Shown: positions 1-6,508 of the stretch, piece after piece
How positions within the stretch are numbered: the stretch's first letter is position 1
How the letters are laid out: each line of letters begins with the position of its first letter
Source: Halomonas halophila
Lineage (GTDB): Bacteria; Pseudomonadota; Gammaproteobacteria; Pseudomonadales; Halomonadaceae
Length of the DNA stretch: 9,696 nucleotides
Assembly (NCBI GenBank): GCA_002433675.1
Contig: DJIP01000179.1
Location: 1 to 9,696 of the forward strand
Direction: 5' to 3'
The notes under the pieces: model-generated
The model's database searches: none
Told to the model about the DNA's origin: nothing
Seen by the model: the letters and a program-made list of their open reading frames with translations, nothing else
Made by a program: the position numbers and the translations under genes

Positions 1-915
1 GAGCTGACCGCCATCGGTGGCGAGGCGGTGCGTTCCTGGGACGAGGTCAATCTCAAGCTGGTGGCCGCCATTGGCGCCAGCGGCAGCCTGGAAATCGACG
101 CCCGCGAAGAGGGCTCAAGCGCCTCTCGCAGTTATCGCGCGCCGGTCGAGAACTGGCTGGTGGGGCAGGACCCGCCCGCGCCTCTGGCGACACTGGGGAT
201 CGCTCCGTGGCGTCCCGACATGCCTGCTGTGATTGGCCAGGTGATGGAAGGCGAGCCCGCGGCCGAGGCAGGGTTGCTAGCCGGTGATCGTGTGCTGAGT
301 ATCGACGACAGCGCGGTGAGTGACTGGCCGGATCTGGTCAGTCGGGTGCGGGCGCGACCCGGCCAGACGCTGTCGCTTGAGGTCGAGCGCGGCGGCGAGT
401 CGAGGACGCTGAGTCTGACGCCGCGGACCAACCGGCTGGATGATGGAAGCGAGATCGGCTATATCGGTGCCGGCGTTGCCCCGGTAGACTGGCCCCAGCA
501 GTACCAGCGGGAAATCCGCTACGGCCCCCTGGAAGCGGTGGGGCAGGCGGCTTCACGTACCGCCGAGATGACGCTGTTGACCTTTGATGCCGTGCGCAAG
601 ATGGTGGTCGGCCTGATTTCGCCGACCAATCTGTCCGGGCCCATCACCATCGCCCGGATCGCCGGTGACACGGCGCGTTCCGGGCTCGAGAGCTTCATCA
701 ACTTCATGGCCTATCTGTCGATCAGCCTTGGGGTGCTCAACCTGCTGCCGATCCCGGTACTCGACGGTGGCCATCTGCTGTACTACCTGGTCGAAGCGGT
801 ACGTGGGCGTCCGGTGTCCGAACGCACCCAGGCCGTTGGCCTCAAGGTCGGCTTGGCATTGGTGGGCACCCTGATGATCATGGCCCTGTACTTCGATGTG
901 ATGCGCTTGTGGTAG
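1..915 (+). CDS. rseP: RseP site-2 intramembrane metalloprotease, C-terminal part (5' truncated by window)
   Basis: The frame is open from base 1 to a TAG at 913-915, giving 304 residues without a start; the N-terminal HExxH zinc site lies outside the window. The first ~35 residues look like the end of PDZ1 (GGEAVRSWDEVNLKL). A full PDZ2 follows at about residues 65-140 (GEPAAEAGLLAGDRVLSIDDSAV). The conserved membrane segment with the third zinc ligand is NLLPIPVLDGGH (LDG codons at 760-768), followed by GRPVSERTQ and a last transmembrane helix near the C-terminus. In the family, RseP (M50) cuts RseA in the inner membrane after DegS, freeing sigma-E during outer-membrane protein stress. Its place directly before bamA and skp is the conserved gammaproteobacterial order and fits that job. 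No sign of disruption is seen in the part present. Confidence 0.97.
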   Translation, partial: ELTAIGGEAVRSWDEVNLKLVAAIGASGSLEIDAREEGSSASRSYRAPVENWLVGQDPPAPLATLGIAPWRPDMPAVIGQVMEGEPAAEAGLLAGDRVLSIDDSAVSDWPDLVSRVRARPGQTLSLEVERGGESRTLSLTPRTNRLDDGSEIGYIGAGVAPVDWPQQYQREIRYGPLEAVGQAASRTAEMTLLTFDAVRKMVVGLISPTNLSGPITIARIAGDTARSGLESFINFMAYLSISLGVLNLLPIPVLDGGHLLYYLVEAVRGRPVSERTQAVGLKVGLALVGTLMIMALYFDVMRLW

Positions 916-1014
916 AAGTTGCCCCCGCCATCGATGTGGTGCGTGCGCAACAACGAGCGCCCAGGTGAATCGCGCTTTGCCGGGGACGTCACCAAGCGAG
1001 ACGCCGCCGCCAAC

Positions 1015-1042
1015 TTGTCAGTAAGGCGGAGAAATGTATAAG
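1015..1042 (+). promoter_or_regulatory. Putative sigma70 promoter for bamA-skp
   Basis: A -35-like TTGTCA (1015-1020) and a -10-like TATAAG (1037-1042) are separated by 16 nt, and each matches consensus at 5 of 6 positions. Transcription would start near 1049, about 40 nt before the preferred bamA start at 1091. The -10 lies downstream of the alternative ATG at 1034, so transcripts from this promoter could not encode the longer BamA form. The gap to rseP (175 nt) is long for this cluster, consistent with a separate promoter. No experiment supports it; it is a by-eye match. Confidence 0.6.
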
Positions 1043-1045
1043 GTG

Positions 1046-1059
1046 CCTGTCTGGACAGG
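1046..1059. promoter_or_regulatory. Perfect 6+2+6 palindrome at predicted bamA transcription start
   Basis: CCTGTC-TG-GACAGG is a perfect inverted repeat with a 2-nt centre, lying 3-17 nt after the putative -10 box. With a G-T wobble it extends outward to 1043-1062. It could be a repressor operator covering +1, or a short hairpin at the very 5' end of the bamA mRNA that protects the transcript. The spacing does not fit a LexA box. Function is unknown. Confidence 0.45.
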
Positions 1060-1090
1060 TACGCTGACTCAACGCGAGCGAAACGACTGC

Positions 1091-3439
1091 ATGAAAATCA
1101 AGACCATCGGATTGGCGACACTTTTGACCGCCTGTGCCCAGGTGGCGCACGCGGCCCCTTTCACCGTGTCGGACATTCGCGTGGAAGGCCTTCAACGGGT
1201 CTCTGCGGCTTCCGTCTTCAATGCTTTTCCCGTCAACGCTCGCGATCGAGTGGACGACAGTGAACTGGCCGAAGCGGCTCGCCAGCTGTTTGCCACCGGA
1301 CTGTTCGAAGATATCCAGCTGGCCCGTGAAGGCGACGTCCTGATCATCCAGGTGGAGGAGCGCCCGACCATCTCGGCGCTGAATATCGAAGGCAACTCCC
1401 AGATTCCCGACGAGGACTTGCGTGCGGGCCTCAAGCAGGCGGGCATCAGCGAAGGCCAGGTGCTGCAGCTCTCGACCATCGACGAGATGAAGCGTGAGCT
1501 GGAAGGCCTCTACCAGTCCCAGGGCCGCTATAGCGCGCGCATCGACACCGAGCTTACGCCGGTGGGGCAGGGCCGGGTGCGGGTCGACATCAATATCAAT
1601 GAAGGCGCCGTCGCCAAGATCCGCCAGATCAATATCGTCGGCAACGAGGCCTACTCTGACGAGATCCTGCTCGACGAGTTCGAGCTCGAGGACGATCCCG
1701 GCCTGTTCTTCGGCTGGTTCTCCGCCGACGAGTACTCCCGCGAGGCGCTGGCCGGTGACCTGGAGCGGCTGCGCTCCTACTACCTCGACCGCGGCTACGT
1801 GAACTTCGAGATCACCTCGAGCCAGGTATCGATCAGCCCGGACAAGTCGCGCATCTTCATCACCATCAACGTGAACGAAGGCAATCGCTACCGGGTCGGC
1901 GACATCAGCTTCGTCGGCGATCTCAAGGTGGCCGAGGCCGAGGCCCGCGAGCTGTTGCAGTTCGAGTCCGGTGACATCTTCTCGCGCAGCGACGTGGTGG
2001 CGTCTTCCGAAGCCATGCGCTCGCGCCTGGGTGCAGAGGGCTTTGCCTTCGCCGAGGTCAACGGCATCCCCGAGGTGCGCAGCGACGGCGAGACGGTGGA
2101 CCTGAGCTTCCAGGTGGCGCCGGGGCGTCGCGCCTACGTGCGGCGTATCCAGTTCGTCGGCAACACCACCACCAAGGATGAAGTGCTGCGCCGCGAGATG
2201 ATCCAGATGGAGAGCGCGCCTGCCTCCACCGAGGCCATCTCCCAGTCGCGCCAGCGCCTCGAGCGCCTTGGCTTCTTCAAGCAGGTGCAGGTGCAGACCG
2301 AGCCGGTGCCCGGCGAGAGCGATCAGCTCGACGTTACCTACACCGTCGAAGAGCAGCCCTCCGGCTCGCTGTCGGCCAGTCTCGGTTTCTCCCAGAGTGC
2401 CGGTATCATCTACGGTGCCTCGCTGTCCCAGAACAACTTTCTGGGCAGCGGCAACCGGGTCAACATCGGCGCCCAGAAGAGTGACACCTACACCAGCGTC
2501 AACTTCGGCTTCACCGATCCCTACTGGACCCTGGACGGTATCTCCCGCGGCTACAACTTCTACTACCGGGCCACGGACTACGAAGACTCCGACATCTCGA
2601 CCTACTCCACCGATGCCCTCGGTGCCGGGATCAACTTCGGCTACCCGATCAACGAGCTGACGCGGATGAACTTCGGCGCCAATATCGAGAAGCTCGAGAT
2701 CGATACCTACGACGACACCCCGTCGGAGATCAAGCGCTACGTGCTCGACGAGGGCGACGACGCCAACACCCTGTCGGTCACCGGCAGCTGGACGCGTAAC
2801 GACCTCAACCGCGGCATCATGCCGACGGCGGGCAACTACCAGCGGCTGTCGATGGAGCTCGGGGTGCCCGGCAGTGATGCCGAGTACTACAAGGCCAGGG
2901 CCCAGGCCAAGCACTTCTTCCCGTTCAACGAAGAACAGACCTGGTCACTGAAGTTCAGTGGCCAGTTGGGCTACGCCGATGCCATCAACTCGAGCGACCC
3001 CTATCCGTTCTACGAGAACTTCCTCGCCGGTGGCTTGGGCTCGGTGCGCGGTTTCACCGACAACACCCTGGGCCAGCTCACCACCGAGCGTGAGGACGGC
3101 GATGACGAGACCCTGGGCGGTAACGTACTGCTCGAGGGCAGCATGGAGCTGATCTTCCCGATGCCGTTCGTCGAGGACAAGCGCTCGGTACAGCCGTCGC
3201 TGTTCGTCGATGCCGGTAACACCTTCCTCACCGAGTGCTACGACGTGCTGTCGGAGGACGAGGATCGCAAGAAGTGCAACTCCGGGGTGGAATTCAGCGA
3301 TATACGCTACAGTGTGGGCGTGGGCGTCTCCTGGCTGACGCCGGTGGGCCCCCTGACCTTCAGTGTGGCCGAGCCGCTCAATGACGAGGACGAGGACGAC
3401 ACCCAGGTGTTCCAGTTCTCGCTGGGTCAGACCTTCTGA
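1091..3439 (+). CDS. bamA: Outer membrane protein assembly factor BamA
   Basis: 782 residues from the preferred ATG (E. coli BamA is about 810). BamA is the Omp85 barrel that folds and inserts outer-membrane proteins. The start at 1091 is chosen because it gives a normal signal peptide (MKIKTIGLATLLTACAQVAHA, cleavage before APF) and lies downstream of the predicted promoter. An ATG at 1034 would add 19 residues; it has AAGGCGGAG just upstream but overlaps the -10 box. Five POTRA domains follow at roughly residues 24-92, 93-173, 176-266, 268-346 and 349-423, then a 16-strand barrel to the terminal Phe (QFSLGQTF). The loop-6 lock VRGF is at 652-655. Two cysteines, C716 and C729, may form a disulfide in a late extracellular loop. 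Surface loops and turns are strongly acidic (EREDGDDE, SEDED, DEDEDD). The stop overlaps the skp start by one base, so translation is probably coupled. Confidence 0.97.
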   Translation: MKIKTIGLATLLTACAQVAHAAPFTVSDIRVEGLQRVSAASVFNAFPVNARDRVDDSELAEAARQLFATGLFEDIQLAREGDVLIIQVEERPTISALNIEGNSQIPDEDLRAGLKQAGISEGQVLQLSTIDEMKRELEGLYQSQGRYSARIDTELTPVGQGRVRVDININEGAVAKIRQINIVGNEAYSDEILLDEFELEDDPGLFFGWFSADEYSREALAGDLERLRSYYLDRGYVNFEITSSQVSISPDKSRIFITINVNEGNRYRVGDISFVGDLKVAEAEARELLQFESGDIFSRSDVVASSEAMRSRLGAEGFAFAEVNGIPEVRSDGETVDLSFQVAPGRRAYVRRIQFVGNTTTKDEVLRREMIQMESAPASTEAISQSRQRLERLGFFKQVQVQTEPVPGESDQLDVTYTVEEQPSGSLSASLGFSQSAGIIYGASLSQNNFLGSGNRVNIGAQKSDTYTSVNFGFTDPYWTLDGISRGYNFYYRATDYEDSDISTYSTDALGAGINFGYPINELTRMNFGANIEKLEIDTYDDTPSEIKRYVLDEGDDANTLSVTGSWTRNDLNRGIMPTAGNYQRLSMELGVPGSDAEYYKARAQAKHFFPFNEEQTWSLKFSGQLGYADAINSSDPYPFYENFLAGGLGSVRGFTDNTLGQLTTEREDGDDETLGGNVLLEGSMELIFPMPFVEDKRSVQPSLFVDAGNTFLTECYDVLSEDEDRKKCNSGVEFSDIRYSVGVGVSWLTPVGPLTFSVAEPLNDEDEDDTQVFQFSLGQTF

Positions 3440-3945
3440 TGGGGCCAGGCGGCCGACGCCGCTGGCTGGTGATGCTGGCGCTGGCCGCTGCCCTGAGCAG
3501 CCCGGTGTCGGCATCGGGGGCAGAAGTGGCGGTGCTCGACTGGCGCCGCGCCGTACTCGACACCGAGGCCGCCCGCAGTGCCATGCAGAGGCTGCAGGAG
3601 CAGGTCTCTCCCTGGCAGCGCGAGGCCGAAACGCTGCGCCTTGAGCTCGAGGCCCTGGCCGGCGACCTGGCTGCTGCCGACGAACAACCTAGCCCTTCTC
3701 GGGTTCAGGAATTTCAGCGCAAAGGGCAGCGTTTCGATCGCTTAAGGCGTGATATCCTCGAGGCTCGCCAGGAAGCCGAACAGCGTTTGATAAGTCGCCT
3801 GGAAGGCAGGGTCGACCAGGCGGTCGCTCAGGTGATCGAGCGTCACGAGGTCGAGGTGCTGGTGACACCGGACGGTGTCCTGCACAGCGGTCGTGATCTG
3901 CCGGACCTGACGGCCGAGGTCACCCGGCTGCTCAACACGTACTGA
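3439..3945 (+). CDS. skp: Periplasmic chaperone Skp/OmpH family
   Basis: 168 residues with a clear Sec signal peptide (MGPGGRRRWLVMLALAAALSS..., cleavage probably after ASGA, about residue 28), giving a mature protein of about 140 residues. It begins with the family's short strand EVAVLDWRRAVLDTEAA. A long charged, heptad-like helical stretch (about residues 40-130) forms the Skp tentacles, and the end returns to a strand (VEVLVTPDGVLHSGRDLPDLT). Skp trimers bind unfolded outer-membrane proteins and deliver them to BamA. The ATG shares one base with the bamA TGA and has no obvious Shine-Dalgarno, suggesting coupling to bamA translation. By hand count the mature part has about 27 acidic against 20 basic residues with only one lysine, unlike the basic E. 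coli Skp. Sequence divergence is high, as usual for the family; the context settles the call. Confidence 0.93.
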   Translation: MGPGGRRRWLVMLALAAALSSPVSASGAEVAVLDWRRAVLDTEAARSAMQRLQEQVSPWQREAETLRLELEALAGDLAAADEQPSPSRVQEFQRKGQRFDRLRRDILEARQEAEQRLISRLEGRVDQAVAQVIERHEVEVLVTPDGVLHSGRDLPDLTAEVTRLLNTY

Positions 3946-4001
3946 GGAAACCGCCGACAGCGCCTTTCCCGAATTCCGTCGTCACCGCATTACGGTCATA
4001 C

Positions 4002-5042
4002 ATGAAATCGACACGTACACAGCCAAACCTCTCCGATATCGCCTCTCGCCTGGGCGCTCGCCTGCACGGTGACGGCAGCCAACGTATCGTTGGCCTGGCG
4101 ACGCTCAAGGACGCCGGCCCCGATCAGGTGAGCTTTCTTGCCAATCGCGCCTATCTGAAGGATCTGCCGTCCACCCGGGCGGCGGCGGTGCTGCTTCACG
4201 CCGACCATCTCGAGGCCTGTCCGGTACCGGCGCTGGTGCTGGACAACCCCTATCTCGGTTACGCCGAGCTTTCGCGCATGCTTGACCCCCAGGCCGACGC
4301 GCACCAGCCAGGCATCCACCCCAGTGCGGTGGTGGCCGAGGACGCCAGTCTGGGTGCCGACGTCTCGATCGGCCCCAATGCGGTGATCGAGTCCGGGGCT
4401 CGCCTTGGAGATCGTGTGGTGGTCGGGCCCGGCTCGGTGGTCGGGGCGGACTGCGAGATCGGCGAGGACGGCTTCCTGCACGCCAATGTCACCCTGTACC
4501 ACGGCGTGGTCGTCGGCAAGCGTGCCATCCTGCACAGCGGTTGCGTGATAGGCGGCGATGGTTTTGGTTTCGCCCACGACGGTGGCGGCTGGCGCAAGAT
4601 CGCCCAGCTCGGTGGCGCGGTGCTCGGCGATGACGTCGAGGTCGGCAGCTGCTCGAGCATCGACCGTGGGGCGCTGGGTGACACCGTGATCGGCAACGAC
4701 GTCAAGATCGACAGCCAGGTGCAGATCGCCCACAACGTGCACATCGGTGATCACAGCGCGCTGGCTGGTTGTGTCGGTATCGCCGGTTCCACCCGGGTGG
4801 GGCGCCACTGCATGCTGGGTGGTGGTGTGGGGCTGTCCGGTCACCTGACCATCTGCGATGGCGTCCAGGTCACCGGCATGAGCCTGGTGACCAACTCCAT
4901 CCTCGAGCCAGGCGTCTACTCCTCGGGCACCGGGGCCATGGAAAACAGCCAGTGGCGCCGCAACGCGGTGCGTTTCAAGCAGCTCGACAGTATCGCCAAG
5001 CGGGTCAATCGTCTGGAGAAGCGAGGCTCCGGCGAGGCTTGA
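4002..5042 (+). CDS. lpxD: UDP-3-O-(3-hydroxyacyl)glucosamine N-acyltransferase LpxD
   Basis: 346 residues (E. coli 341). LpxD transfers a second (R)-3-hydroxyacyl chain from ACP to the 2-amino group of UDP-3-O-acylglucosamine in the cytoplasm, the third step of lipid A synthesis. The N-terminal uridine-binding domain spans about residues 1-100 (LSDIASRLGARLHGDG, ALVLDNPYLGYAELSRML). Then come many left-handed beta-helix hexapeptide repeats (about 105-305). The GGDGFGFAHDGGGWRKI loop and SSIDRGALGDTVIGNDVKID are family hallmarks. The catalytic histidine is H244 in QIAHNVHIGD, and EPGVYSSG precedes the C-terminal helix (about 325-346). The ribosome binding site upstream of 4002 is weak, but the start aligns with the family N-terminus. 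It lies 56 nt after skp, in the conserved order. Confidence 0.97.
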   Translation: MKSTRTQPNLSDIASRLGARLHGDGSQRIVGLATLKDAGPDQVSFLANRAYLKDLPSTRAAAVLLHADHLEACPVPALVLDNPYLGYAELSRMLDPQADAHQPGIHPSAVVAEDASLGADVSIGPNAVIESGARLGDRVVVGPGSVVGADCEIGEDGFLHANVTLYHGVVVGKRAILHSGCVIGGDGFGFAHDGGGWRKIAQLGGAVLGDDVEVGSCSSIDRGALGDTVIGNDVKIDSQVQIAHNVHIGDHSALAGCVGIAGSTRVGRHCMLGGGVGLSGHLTICDGVQVTGMSLVTNSILEPGVYSSGTGAMENSQWRRNAVRFKQLDSIAKRVNRLEKRGSGEA

Positions 5043-5066
5043 GGGGCGGGTACAGGTCGGTATAAT
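5039..5066 (+). promoter_or_regulatory. Putative internal sigma70 promoter before fabZ
   Basis: A perfect TATAAT (5061-5066) sits 16 nt after TTGAGG (5039-5044, 4 of 6 matches), which overlaps the lpxD stop codon. Transcription would start near 5073, leaving a leader of about 84 nt to the fabZ start. It would let fabZ-lpxA-lpxB be expressed apart from bamA-skp-lpxD. The -35 is mediocre, so the call rests mainly on the -10 and the non-coding position. Confidence 0.5.
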
Positions 5067-5143
5067 CCACCGCCTATTGCCGGTATGGTGCCCTTGGCCC
5101 CCGCCGGTCATGTCCTTCCAGGGAGAAGGGCTCTTGTCATTTC

Positions 5144-5148
5144 AGAGG
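5144..5148 (+). promoter_or_regulatory. Ribosome binding site deciding the fabZ start
   Basis: AGAGG lies 8 nt before the ATG at 5157. It is a good distance for that codon and too far (14 nt) for the second ATG at 5163. No comparable site precedes the in-frame ATG at 5085, which would add 24 residues lacking family resemblance. Confidence 0.7.
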
Positions 5149-5156
5149 TCGCTACG

Positions 5157-5600
5157 ATGGTTATGGACATCAACGAGATTCGCGAATATCTGCCCCACCG
5201 CTATCCTTTTCTGCTGGTGGATCGGGTCACGGAACTGACCCTTGGCGAAACCATCGTTGCCTACAAGAACGTCAGCATCAACGAGCCGTTCTTCAATGGT
5301 CACTTCCCCCATCACCCGATCATGCCCGGCGTGCTGGTGGTGGAAGCGCTGGCTCAGGCCTGCGGTATCCTGGGCTTCAAGACCGTCAACAAGCTGCCCG
5401 CCGATGGCTATGTGTACTACCTGGTGGGCAGTGACAATGTGCGCTTCAAGCGCCCGGTGATGCCGGGTGACAAGCTTGAGCTGCGCGCCGAGGTCGAGCG
5501 GGCCAAGCGGGGTATCTGGAAGTTCAAGTGCCGTGCCACCGTGGAAGGCGAGCTGGCCTGTGAGGCCGACATCATCTGTGCCGAGAGGAAGATCGCTTGA
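5157..5600 (+). CDS. fabZ: 3-hydroxyacyl-[ACP] dehydratase FabZ
   Basis: 147 residues from ATG 5157 (E. coli 151). FabZ dehydrates (R)-3-hydroxyacyl-ACP to trans-2-enoyl-ACP in fatty acid elongation. The hot-dog fold is recognisable throughout: [13 protein letters not shown], then [26 protein letters not shown] with the catalytic pair H49 and E63, then [14 protein letters not shown] 5157 was chosen for its Shine-Dalgarno; ATG 5163 (two residues shorter) is possible. FabZ and LpxA draw on the same hydroxyacyl-ACP, so their balance sets the ratio of phospholipid to lipid A. The genes overlap by 4 bases. A putative promoter sits in the 114-nt gap before fabZ. Confidence 0.97.
   Translation: MVMDINEIREYLPHRYPFLLVDRVTELTLGETIVAYKNVSINEPFFNGHFPHHPIMPGVLVVEALAQACGILGFKTVNKLPADGYVYYLVGSDNVRFKRPVMPGDKLELRAEVERAKRGIWKFKCRATVEGELACEADIICAERKIA
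5584..5589 (+). promoter_or_regulatory. Ribosome binding site supporting TTG start of lpxA
   Basis: AGAGGA inside the end of fabZ lies 7 nt before the TTG at 5597. The lpxA frame has an upstream stop (TGA at 5561-5563), and no ATG or GTG lies between that stop and 5597. This Shine-Dalgarno therefore marks TTG as the initiation codon. Confidence 0.8.
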
Positions 5601-6364
5601 TACATCCGACCGCCATCGTAGACCCCGGCGCCCGCCTGGCCGACGATGTCGAGGTGGGGCCCTTCAGTGTGATCGGCCCAGACGTCGAGATTGGCGCCGG
5701 GTCGGTCATCGGCCCCCACGTCGTGGTGCAGGGCCCTACCGTGCTGGGCGAGCGTACCCGCATCTTCCAGTTTGCCTCGGTGGGGGAGGCCTGCCAGGAC
5801 AAGAAGTACCAGGGCGAGCCGACCCGCCTGGTGATGGGTGACGACAACGTCGTGCGCGAGGGCGTCACCCTGCACCGGGGCACCGTTCAGGATCGCAGCG
5901 AGACCACCATCGGCTCGCGCAACCTGTTCATGGCCTACGTCCACGTCGGCCATGATTGCGTGATCGGCAACGACTGCATCCTGGCCAATCAGGTCACCCT
6001 GGCGGGCCACGTGCAGCTGGGCGACTTCGCGATCATCGGCGGGCTGTCTGCCATCCACCAGTTCTGTCGTTTCGGCTCCCACGCCATGGCAGGCGGTGGC
6101 TCGATCATCACCAAGGACACCCCGGACTTCGTGATGATCAACGGCAACCCGGCCCAGGCCCACGGACTCAACGTGGTCGGGCTCAAGCGCCGCGGCTTTG
6201 CGACGGAAGCCATCCGCGCCCTCAGCGAGTCCTACAAGCTGGTGTACCGGCAGGGGCTTACCGTGGAACAGGCCATCGGCGAGATCCGCCAGCGTTTCTC
6301 GCTGGCCGAGACCGAAGCTTTCGTGGCCTCCATCGAGGCGTCCTCGCGGGGCATCATCCGCTAG
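5597..6364 (+). CDS. lpxA: UDP-N-acetylglucosamine O-acyltransferase LpxA
   Basis: 255 residues (E. coli 262). LpxA is the first lipid A enzyme, moving (R)-3-hydroxyacyl from ACP to O3 of UDP-GlcNAc in the cytoplasm. Starting at TTG gives [14 protein letters not shown], which aligns with the family N-terminus. Hexapeptide beta-helix coils occupy about residues 1-185 (GQ.. [23 protein letters not shown]) and the C-terminal helical domain begins near [12 protein letters not shown]. The catalytic histidine is H119 in [10 protein letters not shown] (E. coli H125). The acyl-chain ruler position equivalent to E. coli G173 is G167, whereas the E. coli H191 equivalent is P185, as in Pseudomonas. The TTG overlaps the fabZ TGA, with a strong Shine-Dalgarno, indicating coupled translation. 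It ends with a TAG followed by a 144-nt structured gap. Confidence 0.97.
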   Translation: MIHPTAIVDPGARLADDVEVGPFSVIGPDVEIGAGSVIGPHVVVQGPTVLGERTRIFQFASVGEACQDKKYQGEPTRLVMGDDNVVREGVTLHRGTVQDRSETTIGSRNLFMAYVHVGHDCVIGNDCILANQVTLAGHVQLGDFAIIGGLSAIHQFCRFGSHAMAGGGSIITKDTPDFVMINGNPAQAHGLNVVGLKRRGFATEAIRALSESYKLVYRQGLTVEQAIGEIRQRFSLAETEAFVASIEASSRGIIR

Positions 6365-6372
6365 GCAGTCAT

Positions 6373-6451
6373 CGGCCCGGCTGGCGGGCCGCCGGTCGGC
6401 GCCCGCAGTTGCGGGCGTCAGCCCCATCGCCGTCGGTCATCGTGATGGCCG
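6373..6451 (+). other. Three consecutive stem-loops in the lpxA-lpxB gap
   Basis: Hairpin 1 (6373-6391) has a perfect 7-bp stem CGGCCCG/CGGGCCG with a 5-nt loop. Hairpin 2 (6398-6419) has a perfect core CGCCCGC/GCGGGCG with loop AGTT, extended by a G-T and a G-C pair. Hairpin 3 (6434-6451) has CGGTCATC/GATGGCCG with one G-T wobble and a minimal loop. None is followed by a T tract, so they are unlikely to be intrinsic terminators. They may stabilise the upstream mRNA, attenuate read-through or be REP-like. No promoter is visible in this 144-nt gap. Confidence 0.5.
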
Positions 6452-6508
6452 TCGTCGGCTTGGGCGCCCTTCCATCGTCAGGCTTGTTCAGCCAGTCAGG
6501 TGTCCGTC

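Noticed and set aside
1011..1040. Sigma-E promoter upstream of bamA
   Set aside because: AACTT at 1012-1016 resembles a -35, but there is no TCTGA-like -10 at the needed 16-17 nt; GTCTGG at 1049 is much too far.
1046..1059. LexA (SOS) box reading of the CCTGTC-TG-GACAGG palindrome
   Set aside because: A gammaproteobacterial LexA box needs CTGT and ACAG separated by 8 nt; here they are separated by 4.
989..2914. A 641-codon open frame on the - strand antisense to bamA
   Set aside because: High-GC coding DNA with few TTA, CTA and TCA codons leaves this reverse frame without stops. Its translation is a low-complexity V/L/G/H/D-rich protein with no recognisable domain, and the + strand gene is certain.
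3996..5111. A 371-codon antisense frame over lpxD
   Set aside because: It mirrors the hexapeptide-repeat codons of lpxD, giving a false repetitive protein, and lpxD is unambiguous.
5417..6427. A 336-codon antisense frame over fabZ and lpxA
   Set aside because: It spans two well-supported genes and their junction, with no family motifs: a composition shadow.
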